From Erythrobacter sp. WG (lineage in GTDB: Bacteria; Pseudomonadota; Alphaproteobacteria; Sphingomonadales; Sphingomonadaceae), in NCBI RefSeq assembly GCF_026586795.1, contig NZ_JAPFGY010000008.1:53050-117049 (forward strand): 64,000 nucleotides of DNA, read 5' to 3'. A program made the position numbers and the translations under genes. The notes under the pieces are model-generated. The model had not been told where the DNA came from. It searched no databases and saw only the letters and a list, made by a program, of their open reading frames with translations. Shown here one piece after another: positions 10,136-18,443 of the stretch. Each line of letters begins with the position of its first letter. Position 1 is the first letter of the stretch.

Positions 10136-11413
10136 ATGACCACGATTCCGATCAGCGAAGCCGCGCACCGCGAGCCCGCCCCCACCGTATCGTTCCGGAC
10201 CGTGCTGTTCTCCATGGTCGTCCTGTGGGCGACCTACTTCGCCCTCACCACCGTGCGCAGCCTGGTGATGGATCTCGGGATGCAGTTCGAGCTCGGCTGG
10301 CGGCGGCTGCTGGTGACCGCCGTCGGCGTGCTGCTGACGCTGGTACTGTGGCTGCTGCTGCGGCTGTTCGACAACCGCCCGCTGTGGCTCAAGATCTTCG
10401 CGGCCATCGCGCTTGCCCTGCCGGTCGCGCTCGCCATCGGCCAGGTCAACTATGTCGTCTTCAAGGACATGGAGTTCGCCCAGCGCCAGGCCTATGCCGA
10501 GCGCTACAATCTCAACCTGCGGCGGGACGAGAGCGGCAACTTCTTCATCGACGTGCCGGTCAAGCGCAGCGCCGCGCCCGGCCAACCGGTCACCGCCCTG
10601 CCGTCCGCACAGGTGGATTCGCAGAGCGTTCTGATCGAGCAGGCGGAGACCTATGCCGACTTCTGGCGCAAGCTGCTCGACGTGGCGCTGGGGCGCTACT
10701 TCCTGCTGCTCGCCTGGGCGTCGACCTATTTCGCGCTGCTCGCCGGGGTTCAGGCCCGCGCGTCGCAGCGGCGCGAGGAGCAGTTCCGCTCCGCCGCCAA
10801 GGCCGCCGAGCTCAGGTCCCTGCGCTATCAGGTGAACCCGCATTTCCTGTTCAACACACTGAATTCGCTCTCCGCGCTGGTGATGACGGGCAAGGCCGAC
10901 CGCGCCGAGCGGATGATCCAGACGATCAGCCGCTTCTACCGCCATAGCCTCGCCAACGAGCCGACCGCCGACGTCGCGCTGAAGGACGAGTTCGACCTCC
11001 AGAAGCTCTACCTCGATATCGAGGCGGTGCGTTTCCCGACCCGGTTGGTGTGCGTCTTCGATCTGCCCGAGGATCTCGAGGAGGCGCGCGTGCCCGGCAT
11101 GATTCTGCAACCGCTGGTCGAGAATTCGGTGAAATATGCCGTCTCGCCGGTCTCGCGCCCCGTCACCATTACCCTCGCCGCGCGCGAGGAGTTCGACCGG
11201 CTCGTCATCACCGTCGGCGATGATGGCCCGGGCGTGCCGCAAGGCACCACCCACGGCTTCGGGATCGGCCTTGCCAACGTGCGTGACCGTCTGGAGGCGC
11301 GGTTCGGGCCCGATATCGGCTTCAGCTCGGCCCCGGTGCCGGGCGGCTATTGCACCGAAATCCGTATTCCCTTGTCACGCCCGTTGAGTCATCAGGCAAA
11401 CCGCCATGCATGA
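10136..11413 (+). CDS. LytS/AlgZ-type sensor histidine kinase
   Basis: 425 residues from ATG 10136. Membrane helices occupy roughly residues 20-130 with another near 195-215; a periplasmic-sized loop lies between. The His_kinase domain carries the phospho-acceptor in YQVNPHFLFNTLNSL, followed by LQPLVENSVKYA and GDDGPGVPQG, the N and G boxes of the ATPase domain. It should phosphorylate the LytTR regulator whose start overlaps its 3' end by eight bases. The signal sensed is unknown. A GGGAGGT box lies 19 bases before the ATG, which fits better a CTG codon at 10124, so the start is uncertain. Confidence 0.88.
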   Translation: MTTIPISEAAHREPAPTVSFRTVLFSMVVLWATYFALTTVRSLVMDLGMQFELGWRRLLVTAVGVLLTLVLWLLLRLFDNRPLWLKIFAAIALALPVALAIGQVNYVVFKDMEFAQRQAYAERYNLNLRRDESGNFFIDVPVKRSAAPGQPVTALPSAQVDSQSVLIEQAETYADFWRKLLDVALGRYFLLLAWASTYFALLAGVQARASQRREEQFRSAAKAAELRSLRYQVNPHFLFNTLNSLSALVMTGKADRAERMIQTISRFYRHSLANEPTADVALKDEFDLQKLYLDIEAVRFPTRLVCVFDLPEDLEEARVPGMILQPLVENSVKYAVSPVSRPVTITLAAREEFDRLVITVGDDGPGVPQGTTHGFGIGLANVRDRLEARFGPDIGFSSAPVPGGYCTEIRIPLSRPLSHQANRHA

Positions 11414-12161
11414 GACCGACACCGACACGCCCGAATTGCGTACCCTGATCGTCGACGACGAACCGCTCGCGGTCGAACGGGTGCAGGTGATCTGCGCCGA
11501 GATTCCCGCCGTGCGCGTGGTCGGCACCGCCAGCGACGGGGCCGCCGCGCTGCGCCTCGCCGAGAAGCTCCAGCCCGATCTCGTGCTGCTCGACATGACC
11601 ATGCCGGAACTGGACGGGCTCGGCGTTGCGAGGGCCTTTGCCGCGCAGCCGCAGGCGCCGGTGGTGATCTTCGTCACCGCGCACGATCATTTCGCGGTCG
11701 AGGCCTTCGACCTCGAAGCGGTCGACTATGTCCTGAAGCCCGTCTCCGCCGACCGGTTGGAGCGCGCGATCGAGCGCGCCGTCGCCCGCCGCGGCCAGCG
11801 CCGGCAGAAGGCCAGCCGCTACCTCGACGAGCTGTGGGTGCCGCATCGCTCCGAGCTGCTGCGCATCGCGGTCAGCGAGGTCCACCAGATCGATGCCGAG
11901 CGCGATTACGTGCGCCTCCATGTCGGCGGGGCGGACAGCGGGCGGTCCTACCTGCTGCTCCAGACCATCGCCGGGCTGGAAGAACGGCTCGATCCCGAAC
12001 AGTTCATCCGCATCCACCGCTCCACCATCCTGCGCCGCGATCATATCCGGGGCCTGAGGCACGACGGCCTCGGCGTGTGGTCGGCGGAACTGGTGAGCGG
12101 CGAGGCGCTGAGGATCGGCCGCACCTACCTCGCCCGCGTCAAGGCGATGGCCGGGAGGTAG
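11406..12161 (+). CDS. LytTR-family response regulator
   Basis: 251 residues. The receiver domain (about 10-125) shows the acidic pocket VDDEP, the phospho-acceptor Asp in LVLLDMTMPELDG, Thr in FVTAHD and Lys in YVLKPVSA. The C-terminal LytTR DNA-binding domain (about 150-250) includes IDAERDYVRLH and the FIRIHRSTILRRDHI motif. It forms an overlapping pair with the LytS-type kinase. Targets are not evident from the window. Confidence 0.93.
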   Translation: MHETDTDTPELRTLIVDDEPLAVERVQVICAEIPAVRVVGTASDGAAALRLAEKLQPDLVLLDMTMPELDGLGVARAFAAQPQAPVVIFVTAHDHFAVEAFDLEAVDYVLKPVSADRLERAIERAVARRGQRRQKASRYLDELWVPHRSELLRIAVSEVHQIDAERDYVRLHVGGADSGRSYLLLQTIAGLEERLDPEQFIRIHRSTILRRDHIRGLRHDGLGVWSAELVSGEALRIGRTYLARVKAMAGR

Positions 12162-12232
12162 GTTTTCGTTCGCGTGCCACCTTCGGTGGCGGGGGGTGTG
12201 CGTTTCGCGTCAGCGAAACCGCGAAACAAAAA

Positions 12233-12270
12233 ACGGCCCGAACCCCAGGGACTGGAAGGGTTCGGGCCGT
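12233..12270 (-). terminator. Intrinsic terminator of urcA
   Basis: A perfect 13-bp stem, ACGGCCCGAACCC (12233-12245) with GGGTTCGGGCCGT (12258-12270), and a 12-base loop. Read on the minus strand the stem is followed by a T-rich run (TTTTTGTTT), the standard intrinsic terminator pattern, so it serves the UrcA gene. It also lies 71 bases past the LytTR stop and could act on both strands. Confidence 0.88.
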
Positions 12271-12317
12271 ATGATCTGCACCGCGCCGGGATGGCGGTGC
12301 AGGCAGGCGAGCGCGGT

Positions 12318-12641
12318 TCAGCCGCCGCGCTGCTCATTCGCGATGATGGCCGCCATCTTCTGCTTCGCGTCGGAACGGGCCTTGGCGAGGCAGGCGAGCG
12401 CGTCCTGGCTCATCAGCCGGGTGCCGGTGCTGGGGTTGGTGGTGCGGCAGACCTGGCGCACCGCGCGCTCGACGCGCTGGTCGAACAGCTTCTGGCCCTT
12501 CGCCGTGGCGAGATCGAGGTCGCGGTAGGAAACCGAGACGAACGAGCGGTCGACGTTCTCGGCGACGGCGGGGGTGACGGCGGTGCCGGCGATGCCCAGC
12601 GTGGCAAGGGCAGGGACGATGATTTTCGCAAGGGTGTTCAT
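12318..12641 (-). CDS. UrcA family protein, secreted
   Basis: 107 residues with a signal peptide (ALATLGIAGTAVTPAVAE, cut at about residue 27) and the UrcA core: FVSVSYRDLDLATAKGQKLFDQRVERAVRQVC with two conserved cysteines (RQVC and LACL). The family is widespread in sphingomonads and Caulobacter; its role is not established. The start at 12641 follows a GGAG box. A homopolymer of 15 G lies about 52 bases upstream, in or near the promoter. Confidence 0.82.
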   Translation of the reverse strand: MNTLAKIIVPALATLGIAGTAVTPAVAENVDRSFVSVSYRDLDLATAKGQKLFDQRVERAVRQVCRTTNPSTGTRLMSQDALACLAKARSDAKQKMAAIIANEQRGG

Positions 12642-12692
12642 GACTGTTGTCTCCATCTCTCGCAGGGGCTGGGATCGGCGGGGGCTCGATCC

Positions 12693-12707
12693 GGGGGGGG
12701 GGGGGGG
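12693..12707. repeat. Run of 15 consecutive G
   Basis: An uninterrupted poly-G tract (poly-C on the strand of urcA) in the region upstream of urcA and away from any coding sequence. Such tracts slip during replication and can alter promoter spacing, and they are also common sequencing-length errors. Confidence 0.9.
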
Positions 12708-12877
12708 CCAGTCACCCTGCTGAGGCCATGAATACGCGGCGCCGCACCCTCGCGCATTCGGCCTTCGATCAACCCGCAGCACGCGCTCGACCGGGGCGGG
12801 GGCGATGAGATCAACGGCCTGAAGCGGGCGACAAATGGCTGTTTCCAATCGACGGGCGCGAGCCCATATTGCGGTCC

Positions 12878-13150
12878 ATGGGTCCGGCGACGTTGATCAT
12901 CTTCCTGCTCGGCATCGCCAACTTCGCGATCAACCGCGCCGTTTTCGACAGCGGGCACCCGCTGTTCGCGCGCCTGCCCGCGAGCAGCCAGCGGATCGGC
13001 CGCCGCGCTGCGCTGGGGAGCGAATTTGCGGTGCTGTTCTTCGCGCTGCTGCTGTCGGTGCGGGGCTGGCCGGGCTTTGCCTGGGCCTATGTGGCCTACA
13101 GCGTTTTCAATGCGGGCGCGGCGTGGCTCATCCTGAGCCGCCGGGTCTGA
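12878..13150 (+). CDS. Small membrane protein, unknown function
   Basis: 90 residues from ATG 12878 (a TTG at 12869 is a possible earlier start). Three hydrophobic stretches (about 3-20, 45-62, 65-85) suggest an inner-membrane protein. I do not recognise the family. It is followed after 31 bases by the diacylglycerol-kinase-like gene on the same strand and may be cotranscribed with it. Confidence 0.6.
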   Translation: MGPATLIIFLLGIANFAINRAVFDSGHPLFARLPASSQRIGRRAALGSEFAVLFFALLLSVRGWPGFAWAYVAYSVFNAGAAWLILSRRV

Positions 13151-13181
13151 AGCGCCGGACGGCGGAAGGAGCGGGCTGACC

Positions 13182-14042
13182 ATGAACGTGCTTGCGAACC
13201 CGGCCTGCTGGCTGGTCGTCAACCCGGCGAGCGGGAACAACACCGCCTCCTCGACCGACACCGTCGCCGCCGCCCTCGCCGAGCGGGGCTTCCGGGTCGG
13301 GCGGGTGATCGCCTTTCCCGACGACGATCTGCCCACCCCTGCCGCGCTCGATGCCGCAGGCGTGGCGCTGGTGGTGGTCTACACCGGCGACGGCACCGTC
13401 AATGCGCTGGTCAACGGCCTTGCGGGCTGGGGCGGGGCGGTGGTGGTGTTGCCCGGCGGGACCATGAACCTGCTCGCCCGCCGCCTGCACCGCGACCTCG
13501 GTTTCGAGCAGATTCTCGACATCGTCGCCGCCGGCGGCGCGCGTCCGGGCCGGCTCGCCTGCGTGCGCTGCGATGCGGGGCTGGCCACGGCCGGGCTTCT
13601 GGTCGGCCCGGGCACCTGCTGGAGCCGGGTGCGCGAATCGATGCGGAACATGGCGATCGCCGAAGTCGCTACTGGCGCGATCGCAGCGATCCGGCAAAGT
13701 GCCACCGGCCCCTTCGTGCTCGCCCCGGACAATGCCCTGGCGCGCGAGGGCGGCTATCCGCTGATCGAGCTCACGCCCGGAGAGCACGGGCTCCAGGCCG
13801 ATGGCTACTATGCCGAGGCGCCGCTCGAATACGCCGGACAGGCCTGGGCGGTGCTGCGCCGCCGCTTCCGCGAGGGCCCGCACGATCGGCTCGGCGTCGC
13901 GGCGAGCATCCGCCTCGCCAGCATCGACGGCAGCCCCCTCGACTGCCTCATCGACGGAGAACCCGCGCAGTGCCCCTCGCCTTGCACATTCACCGTCGAG
14001 CCCTGCGGCGTCGACCTGCTGGCGACCGCGCATGACCTCTGA
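13182..14042 (+). CDS. Diacylglycerol/lipid kinase-like protein (DAGKc domain)
   Basis: 286 residues. The DAGK catalytic fold is clear: VVNPASGNN near the N-terminus, then the nucleotide loop TGDGTVNALVNGL and LPGGTMNLLARRLH. These proteins phosphorylate lipid substrates at the membrane; the actual lipid is not predictable. The ribosome site GGAAGGAG precedes the ATG. The stop overlaps the following phosphoesterase by 11 bases, so the two are coupled and may work on the same lipid pathway. Confidence 0.87.
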   Translation: MNVLANPACWLVVNPASGNNTASSTDTVAAALAERGFRVGRVIAFPDDDLPTPAALDAAGVALVVVYTGDGTVNALVNGLAGWGGAVVVLPGGTMNLLARRLHRDLGFEQILDIVAAGGARPGRLACVRCDAGLATAGLLVGPGTCWSRVRESMRNMAIAEVATGAIAAIRQSATGPFVLAPDNALAREGGYPLIELTPGEHGLQADGYYAEAPLEYAGQAWAVLRRRFREGPHDRLGVAASIRLASIDGSPLDCLIDGEPAQCPSPCTFTVEPCGVDLLATAHDL

Positions 14043-14892
14043 GCCGACCCGCCTCTTCCACCTGTCCGACATCCATTTCGGGCTCGAAGACCGCGCCGCG
14101 CTCGCCTGGGTGAAGCGCGAGATCGCGGCCAAGCGCCCGCACGCCGTGGCGATCACCGGCGATCACACCATGCGCGCCCGCCACCGCGAATGGGACGCGG
14201 CGACGGCGTGGATCACCAGCCTCGACGTGCCGGTGACGATCAGCATCGGCAATCACGATATGCCCTATTTCAACCCGGTCGAACGGTTCCTGACCCCCTA
14301 CAAGCGCTTCGAGGGGATGAAGGCGCTGGTCGAGCGCGAGCTGCTGCTGCCGGGCCTTGCGATCGTGCCGCTGAAGACGGTGCGGCGATGGCAGCCGCGC
14401 TTCAACTGGTCGAAGGGCTGGGTGACCGACCAGGCCTTGGCCGAGTGTCTTGCCGCGCTCGACGCGCTGCCCGCGGGCACGCGCGCGCTGGTCGCCGTGC
14501 ACCATCCCCTGCGCGAGGTCGGCACCCATGGCACCGCGCTCACCCGCCACGGCGAGCAGGCGCTGACCTCCTTGGCGCAGCGCGGCGTCCTCGGGGTGCT
14601 GTCGGGCCATGTCCACGATCCCTTCGACATTGCCGAGCCCACCTCTGCGGGCGATGTGCGAATGATCGGCGCAGGCACCCTGTCGAAACGCCTGCGCTCG
14701 ACCCCGCCGAGCTTCAACGAGCTGGTCTGGGACGGGGCGAGCCTGACCGTGACGGCGCGCAATCTCGAGCACGTGCCGACCAGCGACATGCAGATCGAGG
14801 ACGTGCCCGCCAATGCGCTCCCGCCGCGCACCGAGGCCGAGCCGGTCGCGCCCGTGAACCGCGTGCCGGAAGTCGATCCGCCGGTCCACTGA
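14032..14892 (+). CDS. Calcineurin-like metallophosphoesterase
   Basis: 286 residues. The dinuclear metal-binding motifs are visible: LSDIHFG near the N-terminus, ITGDHTM, IGNHDMP, AVHHPLR and GHVHDP, a complete set apart from His replacing Asn in the usual GDN motif (GDH). Members hydrolyse phosphomono- or diesters. The ATG at 14032 lies inside the end of the DAGK-like gene, an 11-base overlap in a different frame. The acidic C-terminal tail (about 265-286) is likely disordered. Confidence 0.88.
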   Translation: MTSEPTRLFHLSDIHFGLEDRAALAWVKREIAAKRPHAVAITGDHTMRARHREWDAATAWITSLDVPVTISIGNHDMPYFNPVERFLTPYKRFEGMKALVERELLLPGLAIVPLKTVRRWQPRFNWSKGWVTDQALAECLAALDALPAGTRALVAVHHPLREVGTHGTALTRHGEQALTSLAQRGVLGVLSGHVHDPFDIAEPTSAGDVRMIGAGTLSKRLRSTPPSFNELVWDGASLTVTARNLEHVPTSDMQIEDVPANALPPRTEAEPVAPVNRVPEVDPPVH

Positions 14893-15052
14893 GCCCCCCG
14901 CCTTAACCTGCGCCCCGGACGGCTTAAGGCTTTCTCTAGGAGCCATGTTAACGCTTTCTTGGTGAAATGGCCGCGTCGGGACGGACGAGACGGTATGGCC
15001 ACCCCCCCGGTCTCGCCGCCCCGGCAATCCGCTTGCCAAAGGAACAGGAGCG

Positions 15053-15250
15053 ATGGACCTCATCAAGGCGATCACGTTCGGCGCGGTCCTTTCGGGCGTG
15101 GTGGCGCTCGTGATCGGCTCGCAGGGCACGTCCGCCGGGCCGCTGGCGATCCACCTGGTTCATGTGGCCGACGCGAGCTTCTACTGGTCCTGGCCGGTGT
15201 TCTGTTCGGGAAGCGGGCTCGCCTTCGGAATCATGCTGCTGCAGCGCTGA
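15053..15250 (+). CDS. Small two-helix membrane protein, unknown function
   Basis: 65 residues with hydrophobic stretches at about 5-23 and 43-62. A good ribosome site (AGGAG, five bases before the ATG) and an intrinsic-terminator-like hairpin just after the stop support it as a real gene although it is very short. No family is recognised. Confidence 0.72.
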   Translation: MDLIKAITFGAVLSGVVALVIGSQGTSAGPLAIHLVHVADASFYWSWPVFCSGSGLAFGIMLLQR

Positions 15251-15277
15251 GTCTCCCGGCGGCTGCGCACACGAAAA

Positions 15278-15302
15278 GGGCGGCTCCCTTGCGGGGCCGC
15301 CC
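15278..15302. terminator. Bidirectional terminator between the small membrane gene and rpsI
   Basis: GGGCGGC (15278-15284) pairs with GCCGCCC (15296-15302), with an inner CCC/GGG extension. It is flanked by AAAA on the left and TCTTCTTCT on the right, so it can terminate transcription from both convergent genes. Confidence 0.8.
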
Positions 15303-15328
15303 TCTTCTTCTGATTTCGAAGGTAAGGC

Positions 15329-15844
15329 TTAGCGCTTCGAGAACTGGAAGCTGCGGCGGGCCTTGGCCTTGCCGTACTTCTTGCGCTCGACCACGCGGCT
15401 GTCACGGGTGAGGAAGCCTTCGGCCTTCACCGCGCCGCGCAGTTCCGGCTCGTACTTGCTGAGCGCCTGCGCGATGCCGTGCTTCACGGCGCCCGCCTGG
15501 CCCGACAGGCCGCCGCCGCGCACGGTGGCGACGACGTCATACTGGCCGGTGCGGTCGGTGACGGTGAAGGGCTGGTTGATCACCAGACGCAGGGTCGGAC
15601 GCGCGAAGTAGGTTTCCTGATCGCGGCCGTTGATGGTGATCTTGCCGGTGCCGGGCTTGACCCACACGCGGGCGACCGCGTCCTTGCGGCGGCCGGTGGC
15701 GTAGGAACGGCCCTGCGCATCGACTTCGCGCTCACGCAGCGGGGCGGTGACGCGGGCGATTTCGGCAGCGTCGCCCTGCGGCACGCCGGCGGCGATGTCC
15801 TTGAGATCGGCGAGATCCGAGACGGTTGCGGTTTCGTCAGCCAT
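15329..15844 (-). CDS. rpsI: 30S ribosomal protein S9
   Basis: 171 residues. The core (about residue 45 onward: [31 protein letters not shown], and the basic tail ending FQFSKR) is standard S9, whose C-terminus reaches the ribosomal P site. The first 40 residues are an acidic extension ([16 protein letters not shown]) found in alphaproteobacteria. The start codon overlaps the TAA of rplM by one base (TAATG), the normal rplM-rpsI operon. Confidence 0.97.
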   Translation of the reverse strand: MADETATVSDLADLKDIAAGVPQGDAAEIARVTAPLREREVDAQGRSYATGRRKDAVARVWVKPGTGKITINGRDQETYFARPTLRLVINQPFTVTDRTGQYDVVATVRGGGLSGQAGAVKHGIAQALSKYEPELRGAVKAEGFLTRDSRVVERKKYGKAKARRSFQFSKR

Positions 15845-16323
15845 TACGCGGCCACCTTGTTCTTGCGGTTCATGGAAGCAACGTCGAGCACCTGCGGCTT
15901 CTGGCCGTCATGGGGATGCTCGCTGCCGGCATAGAGGTGCAGCGCCTTCATCTGCTGGCGGCCGAGGGGGCCGCGCGGGATCATGCGCTCGACAGCCTTT
16001 TCGAGCACGCGCTCGGGGAAACGGCCGCCCAGCACCTTGGCGGGGGTGGTTTCCTTGATGCCGCCGGGGTGGCCGGTGTGCTTGTAATAGACCTTGTCGC
16101 CCATCTTGTTGCCGGTGAAGCGCACCTTCTCGACGTTGATGACGATCACGTGATCGCCGCAATCGACGTGCGGGGTGTAGCTCGGCTTGGTCTTGCCGCG
16201 CAGGATGTTGGCGATGATCGAGGCAAGACGACCCACGACGAGACCGTCGGCGTCGATGATGTGCCAGTTCTTTTCGACCTCGGCCGGTTTGATCGACCGG
16301 GTCTGCTTGCTGAGCGCCTTCAT
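15844..16323 (-). CDS. rplM: 50S ribosomal protein L13
   Basis: 159 residues. Conserved L13 sequence is seen throughout: [41 protein letters not shown] and [28 protein letters not shown]. It binds 23S rRNA early in assembly of the large subunit. It is first in the operon with rpsI. A CTTGACTTTG box about 100 bases upstream on the minus strand is a candidate -35 element, though no strong -10 follows. Confidence 0.97.
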   Translation of the reverse strand: MKALSKQTRSIKPAEVEKNWHIIDADGLVVGRLASIIANILRGKTKPSYTPHVDCGDHVIVINVEKVRFTGNKMGDKVYYKHTGHPGGIKETTPAKVLGGRFPERVLEKAVERMIPRGPLGRQQMKALHLYAGSEHPHDGQKPQVLDVASMNRKNKVAA

Positions 16324-16459
16324 GGCATGTGTCCTTGGTTCGAATGCTCTGCCGGGAGATGTCCGGAAGAATCACCCCCACGGGCCGGGCCCGGGAGCGA
16401 AGTGGCGCGCAAATGTCCTCCGGGGGGCGCAAAGTCAAGCAAAAGCGCCACTTTGGGAT

Positions 16460-16477
16460 GCGGTAAAATAATACCGC
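16460..16477 (-). terminator. Short palindrome at the cutA stop
   Basis: GCGGTA (16460-16465) and TACCGC (16472-16477) flank AAATAA directly after the cutA coding end on the minus strand. The stem is only six base pairs and lacks a T-run, so it is a weak terminator candidate lying between cutA and the rplM promoter. Confidence 0.35.
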
Positions 16478-16797
16478 TAGTCGGAAACGCTGCCTGTCAA
16501 CCAACCGAGCGTCGCCGGGTGTGTTTCATCAACTTGCCAGCCAAGGATCGCCGGGGTGTCGTAGGGATGGAGCTCGCCGAGCCGCTCGATCACGTCCTCG
16601 AGCCGGGCGGCGGTGGTCTTGAACAGCACGCCCACCTCGCTCCCGGTGGCGCGCGCGCCGTCCCAGACGAAGCGGCTCTCGATGGCGCCTGTGATGTTGG
16701 CGCAGGCGATCAAGGCATCATCGAGCAACGCGTCGGCGGCGGTGCGGGCGCTCTCGGCGTCGGGGAAGGGGCACCAGATAAGCGCCGCGCCCGACAT
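16477..16797 (-). CDS. cutA: Divalent-cation tolerance protein CutA
   Basis: 106 residues. CutA1 proteins are small trimers with a ferredoxin-like fold linked to copper and other divalent-cation tolerance, with unclear biochemistry. The family pattern DDALIACANITGAIESRFVWDG and ELHPYDTPAILGWQVDE is intact. The start overlaps the stop of ctaA by one base (TGATG), so it is second in a ctaA-cutA unit; the pairing with haem A synthesis, which serves a copper-containing oxidase, is suggestive. Confidence 0.93.
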   Translation of the reverse strand: MSGAALIWCPFPDAESARTAADALLDDALIACANITGAIESRFVWDGARATGSEVGVLFKTTAARLEDVIERLGELHPYDTPAILGWQVDETHPATLGWLTGSVSD

Positions 16798-17864
16798 CAG
16801 GCAGCTCTCCGGCCCAGCGAGTGCATCGCCCAGGTGGTCGCCACCACGGTGAGCGCGCCGACCAGCTGGTGCGAGACCGCGATCCACAAGGAGACGCCGC
16901 TCATCACCGTGGCGATGCCGAGCAGCACCATCGTCCCGAACGCCGAGTGCACCGCGATGCTCGCGAACCGGTCGGTCTTGCGCACGCTGCGCGCCAGCCA
17001 CACCAGCGCGGCGACCGCGACCCAGGCCCACCAGCGGTGCAGAAAGTGGATGAGGAAGGGATCGTGGGTGAGCGTCCACACGGCCCCCCGCGACCAGTCG
17101 ATCTCGGGCACCAGCCGACCGTTCATCAGCGGCCAGTCGTTCGCGGCAAGCCCCGCGTCGAGCCCCGCGACCCAGGCGCCGAGCATCAGCTGCACGAACA
17201 GCACCGCGCCGACCAGCGCGGCGCCGGGGGTGAGGTGGGCGGGCCGCGCGGCCGGGTCCCGCGCCAGCTGCACGAGATCGCGTGCGGTCCACACGAGGCC
17301 CGCGAGCAGGAACAGCGCGGTCAGGAGGTGCGCGGCGAGGCGGAAGTGGCTCACGCTGGTGAGGTCGGTCTCGCCGACGCCGGAGGACACCATGTACCAG
17401 CCGAGCGCCCCTTGCCCGAGGATCAGCCCGAACATCGCCGCCAGCCGCCAGCCATATCCCGCCGGGATGGCTCGGCGCGCGGCGAAGAACAGCAGCGGCA
17501 GCAGGTAGGCCATGCCGATCACCCGGCCGAGGATGCGGTGGAACCATTCCCAGAAGAAGATGAACTTGAAGGCGGCAAGGTCCATTCCCGCCGGGCCGCT
17601 CTCGACCCGGAACTGGGTGGTGGTCTGGTACTTGGCGAATTCCGCCTGCCACTGCGCCTCCGACAGCGGCGGGAGGATGCCGCTGACGACATTCCATTCG
17701 GTGATCGACAGCCCGCTTTCGGTCAGCCGGGTGATCCCGCCGACGACGACGATGGTGACGACCAGCGCCGCGACGATCCAAAGCCAGCGGGCGATGGCGC
17801 GCGGCCGGGCGCGGGAAGCGGCGTGAGCGGCGAACAGGCGCGAGACCGAGGCGGAGGTGGCCAT
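16797..17864 (-). CDS. ctaA: Haem A synthase (COX15/CtaA)
   Basis: 355 residues from ATG 17864, preceded by AAGGAGC. It has eight predicted membrane helices and the haem-ligating histidines in WFHRILGR, SHFRLAAHL, IHFLHRWWAW and SHQLVGAL, the standard CtaA type 2 arrangement. It oxidises the haem O methyl group to give haem A for aa3-type cytochrome oxidase. No oxidase genes lie nearby. It is transcribed together with cutA and divergently from the merC-like gene. Confidence 0.95.
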   Translation of the reverse strand: MATSASVSRLFAAHAASRARPRAIARWLWIVAALVVTIVVVGGITRLTESGLSITEWNVVSGILPPLSEAQWQAEFAKYQTTTQFRVESGPAGMDLAAFKFIFFWEWFHRILGRVIGMAYLLPLLFFAARRAIPAGYGWRLAAMFGLILGQGALGWYMVSSGVGETDLTSVSHFRLAAHLLTALFLLAGLVWTARDLVQLARDPAARPAHLTPGAALVGAVLFVQLMLGAWVAGLDAGLAANDWPLMNGRLVPEIDWSRGAVWTLTHDPFLIHFLHRWWAWVAVAALVWLARSVRKTDRFASIAVHSAFGTMVLLGIATVMSGVSLWIAVSHQLVGALTVVATTWAMHSLGRRAA

Positions 17865-17970
17865 GACGGTTTGCTCCTTGTTCCTCCCGGCCCGGTTCTG
17901 CAAGTCCGTTCGGCGCAAAGGGGGATGCGGTGGGCGCAAGCCGCCGTGCTTGGATGACGCCGGCCTTGCA

Positions 17971-17991
17971 GTATGTAACAACATCACATAC
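17971..17991 (+). promoter_or_regulatory. Palindromic operator candidate before the MerC gene
   Basis: GTATGT (17971-17976) and ACATAC (17986-17991) form an inverted repeat with a 9-base AT-rich centre, ending 13 bases before the MerC ATG. Its base composition stands out and its layout resembles Fur/Zur-family boxes. That assignment is inference; the sequence is not a match to a consensus I can verify. Confidence 0.5.
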
Positions 17992-18004
17992 ATCCCGCCC
18001 GACG

Positions 18005-18397
18005 ATGACCCCCGAAACCCTGCCTCCTGCGAGTCGAACCTCGCTGCGCCGCCGACTCGACCAGTTCGGGATCGGCCTGGCCGGGCTTTGCGCGGTTCAC
18101 TGCATCGCTACGCTGGTGGCGATCTCGGCTCTTGGCTTTGGCGGGCATCTTTTCCTGTTCGACGAGAACATCCACCGCATCGGCTTGGCGCTGGCGCTGG
18201 TGGTGGCGGGGATCGCGATCGGCTGGGGTCTCTTGCGCCATGGCCGGATGCTGCCCTTCGGCATCGCCGTCGGCGGGCTGGTCCTGATGGCCACCGCGTT
18301 GCTGGTGCCGCACGGCGCCAACGAGTTTCTGCTGACGCTCGCCGGCGTGGCGCTGGTCTCGCTCGGCCACCTGCTCAACCTGCGCGCCGCGCGCTGA
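18005..18397 (+). CDS. MerC-domain membrane protein
   Basis: 130 residues with four hydrophobic helices (about 22-45, 55-72, 78-97, 103-122). The first helix contains the conserved pair LCAVHC typical of MerC, where the cysteines handle Hg(II). No mer operon is present, so in this context it more likely concerns another metal. The ATG at 18005 lies close behind an AT-rich palindrome, suggesting metal-dependent repression. Confidence 0.82.
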   Translation: MTPETLPPASRTSLRRRLDQFGIGLAGLCAVHCIATLVAISALGFGGHLFLFDENIHRIGLALALVVAGIAIGWGLLRHGRMLPFGIAVGGLVLMATALLVPHGANEFLLTLAGVALVSLGHLLNLRAAR

Positions 18398-18443
18398 GGC
18401 GCGGCAGCGCATTCGCGCTGTTGCACGCGCCGGGCGAGGGCCT

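Noticed and set aside
15844..16476. L13-type RNA leader upstream of rplM
   Set aside because: Only about 150 bases, no conserved structure that I can recognise; a weak promoter box is all that is visible.
17864..18005. Heavy-metal resistance (mer) operon because of MerC
   Set aside because: No merR, merA, merT or merP; flanking genes are ctaA-cutA and thiSG.
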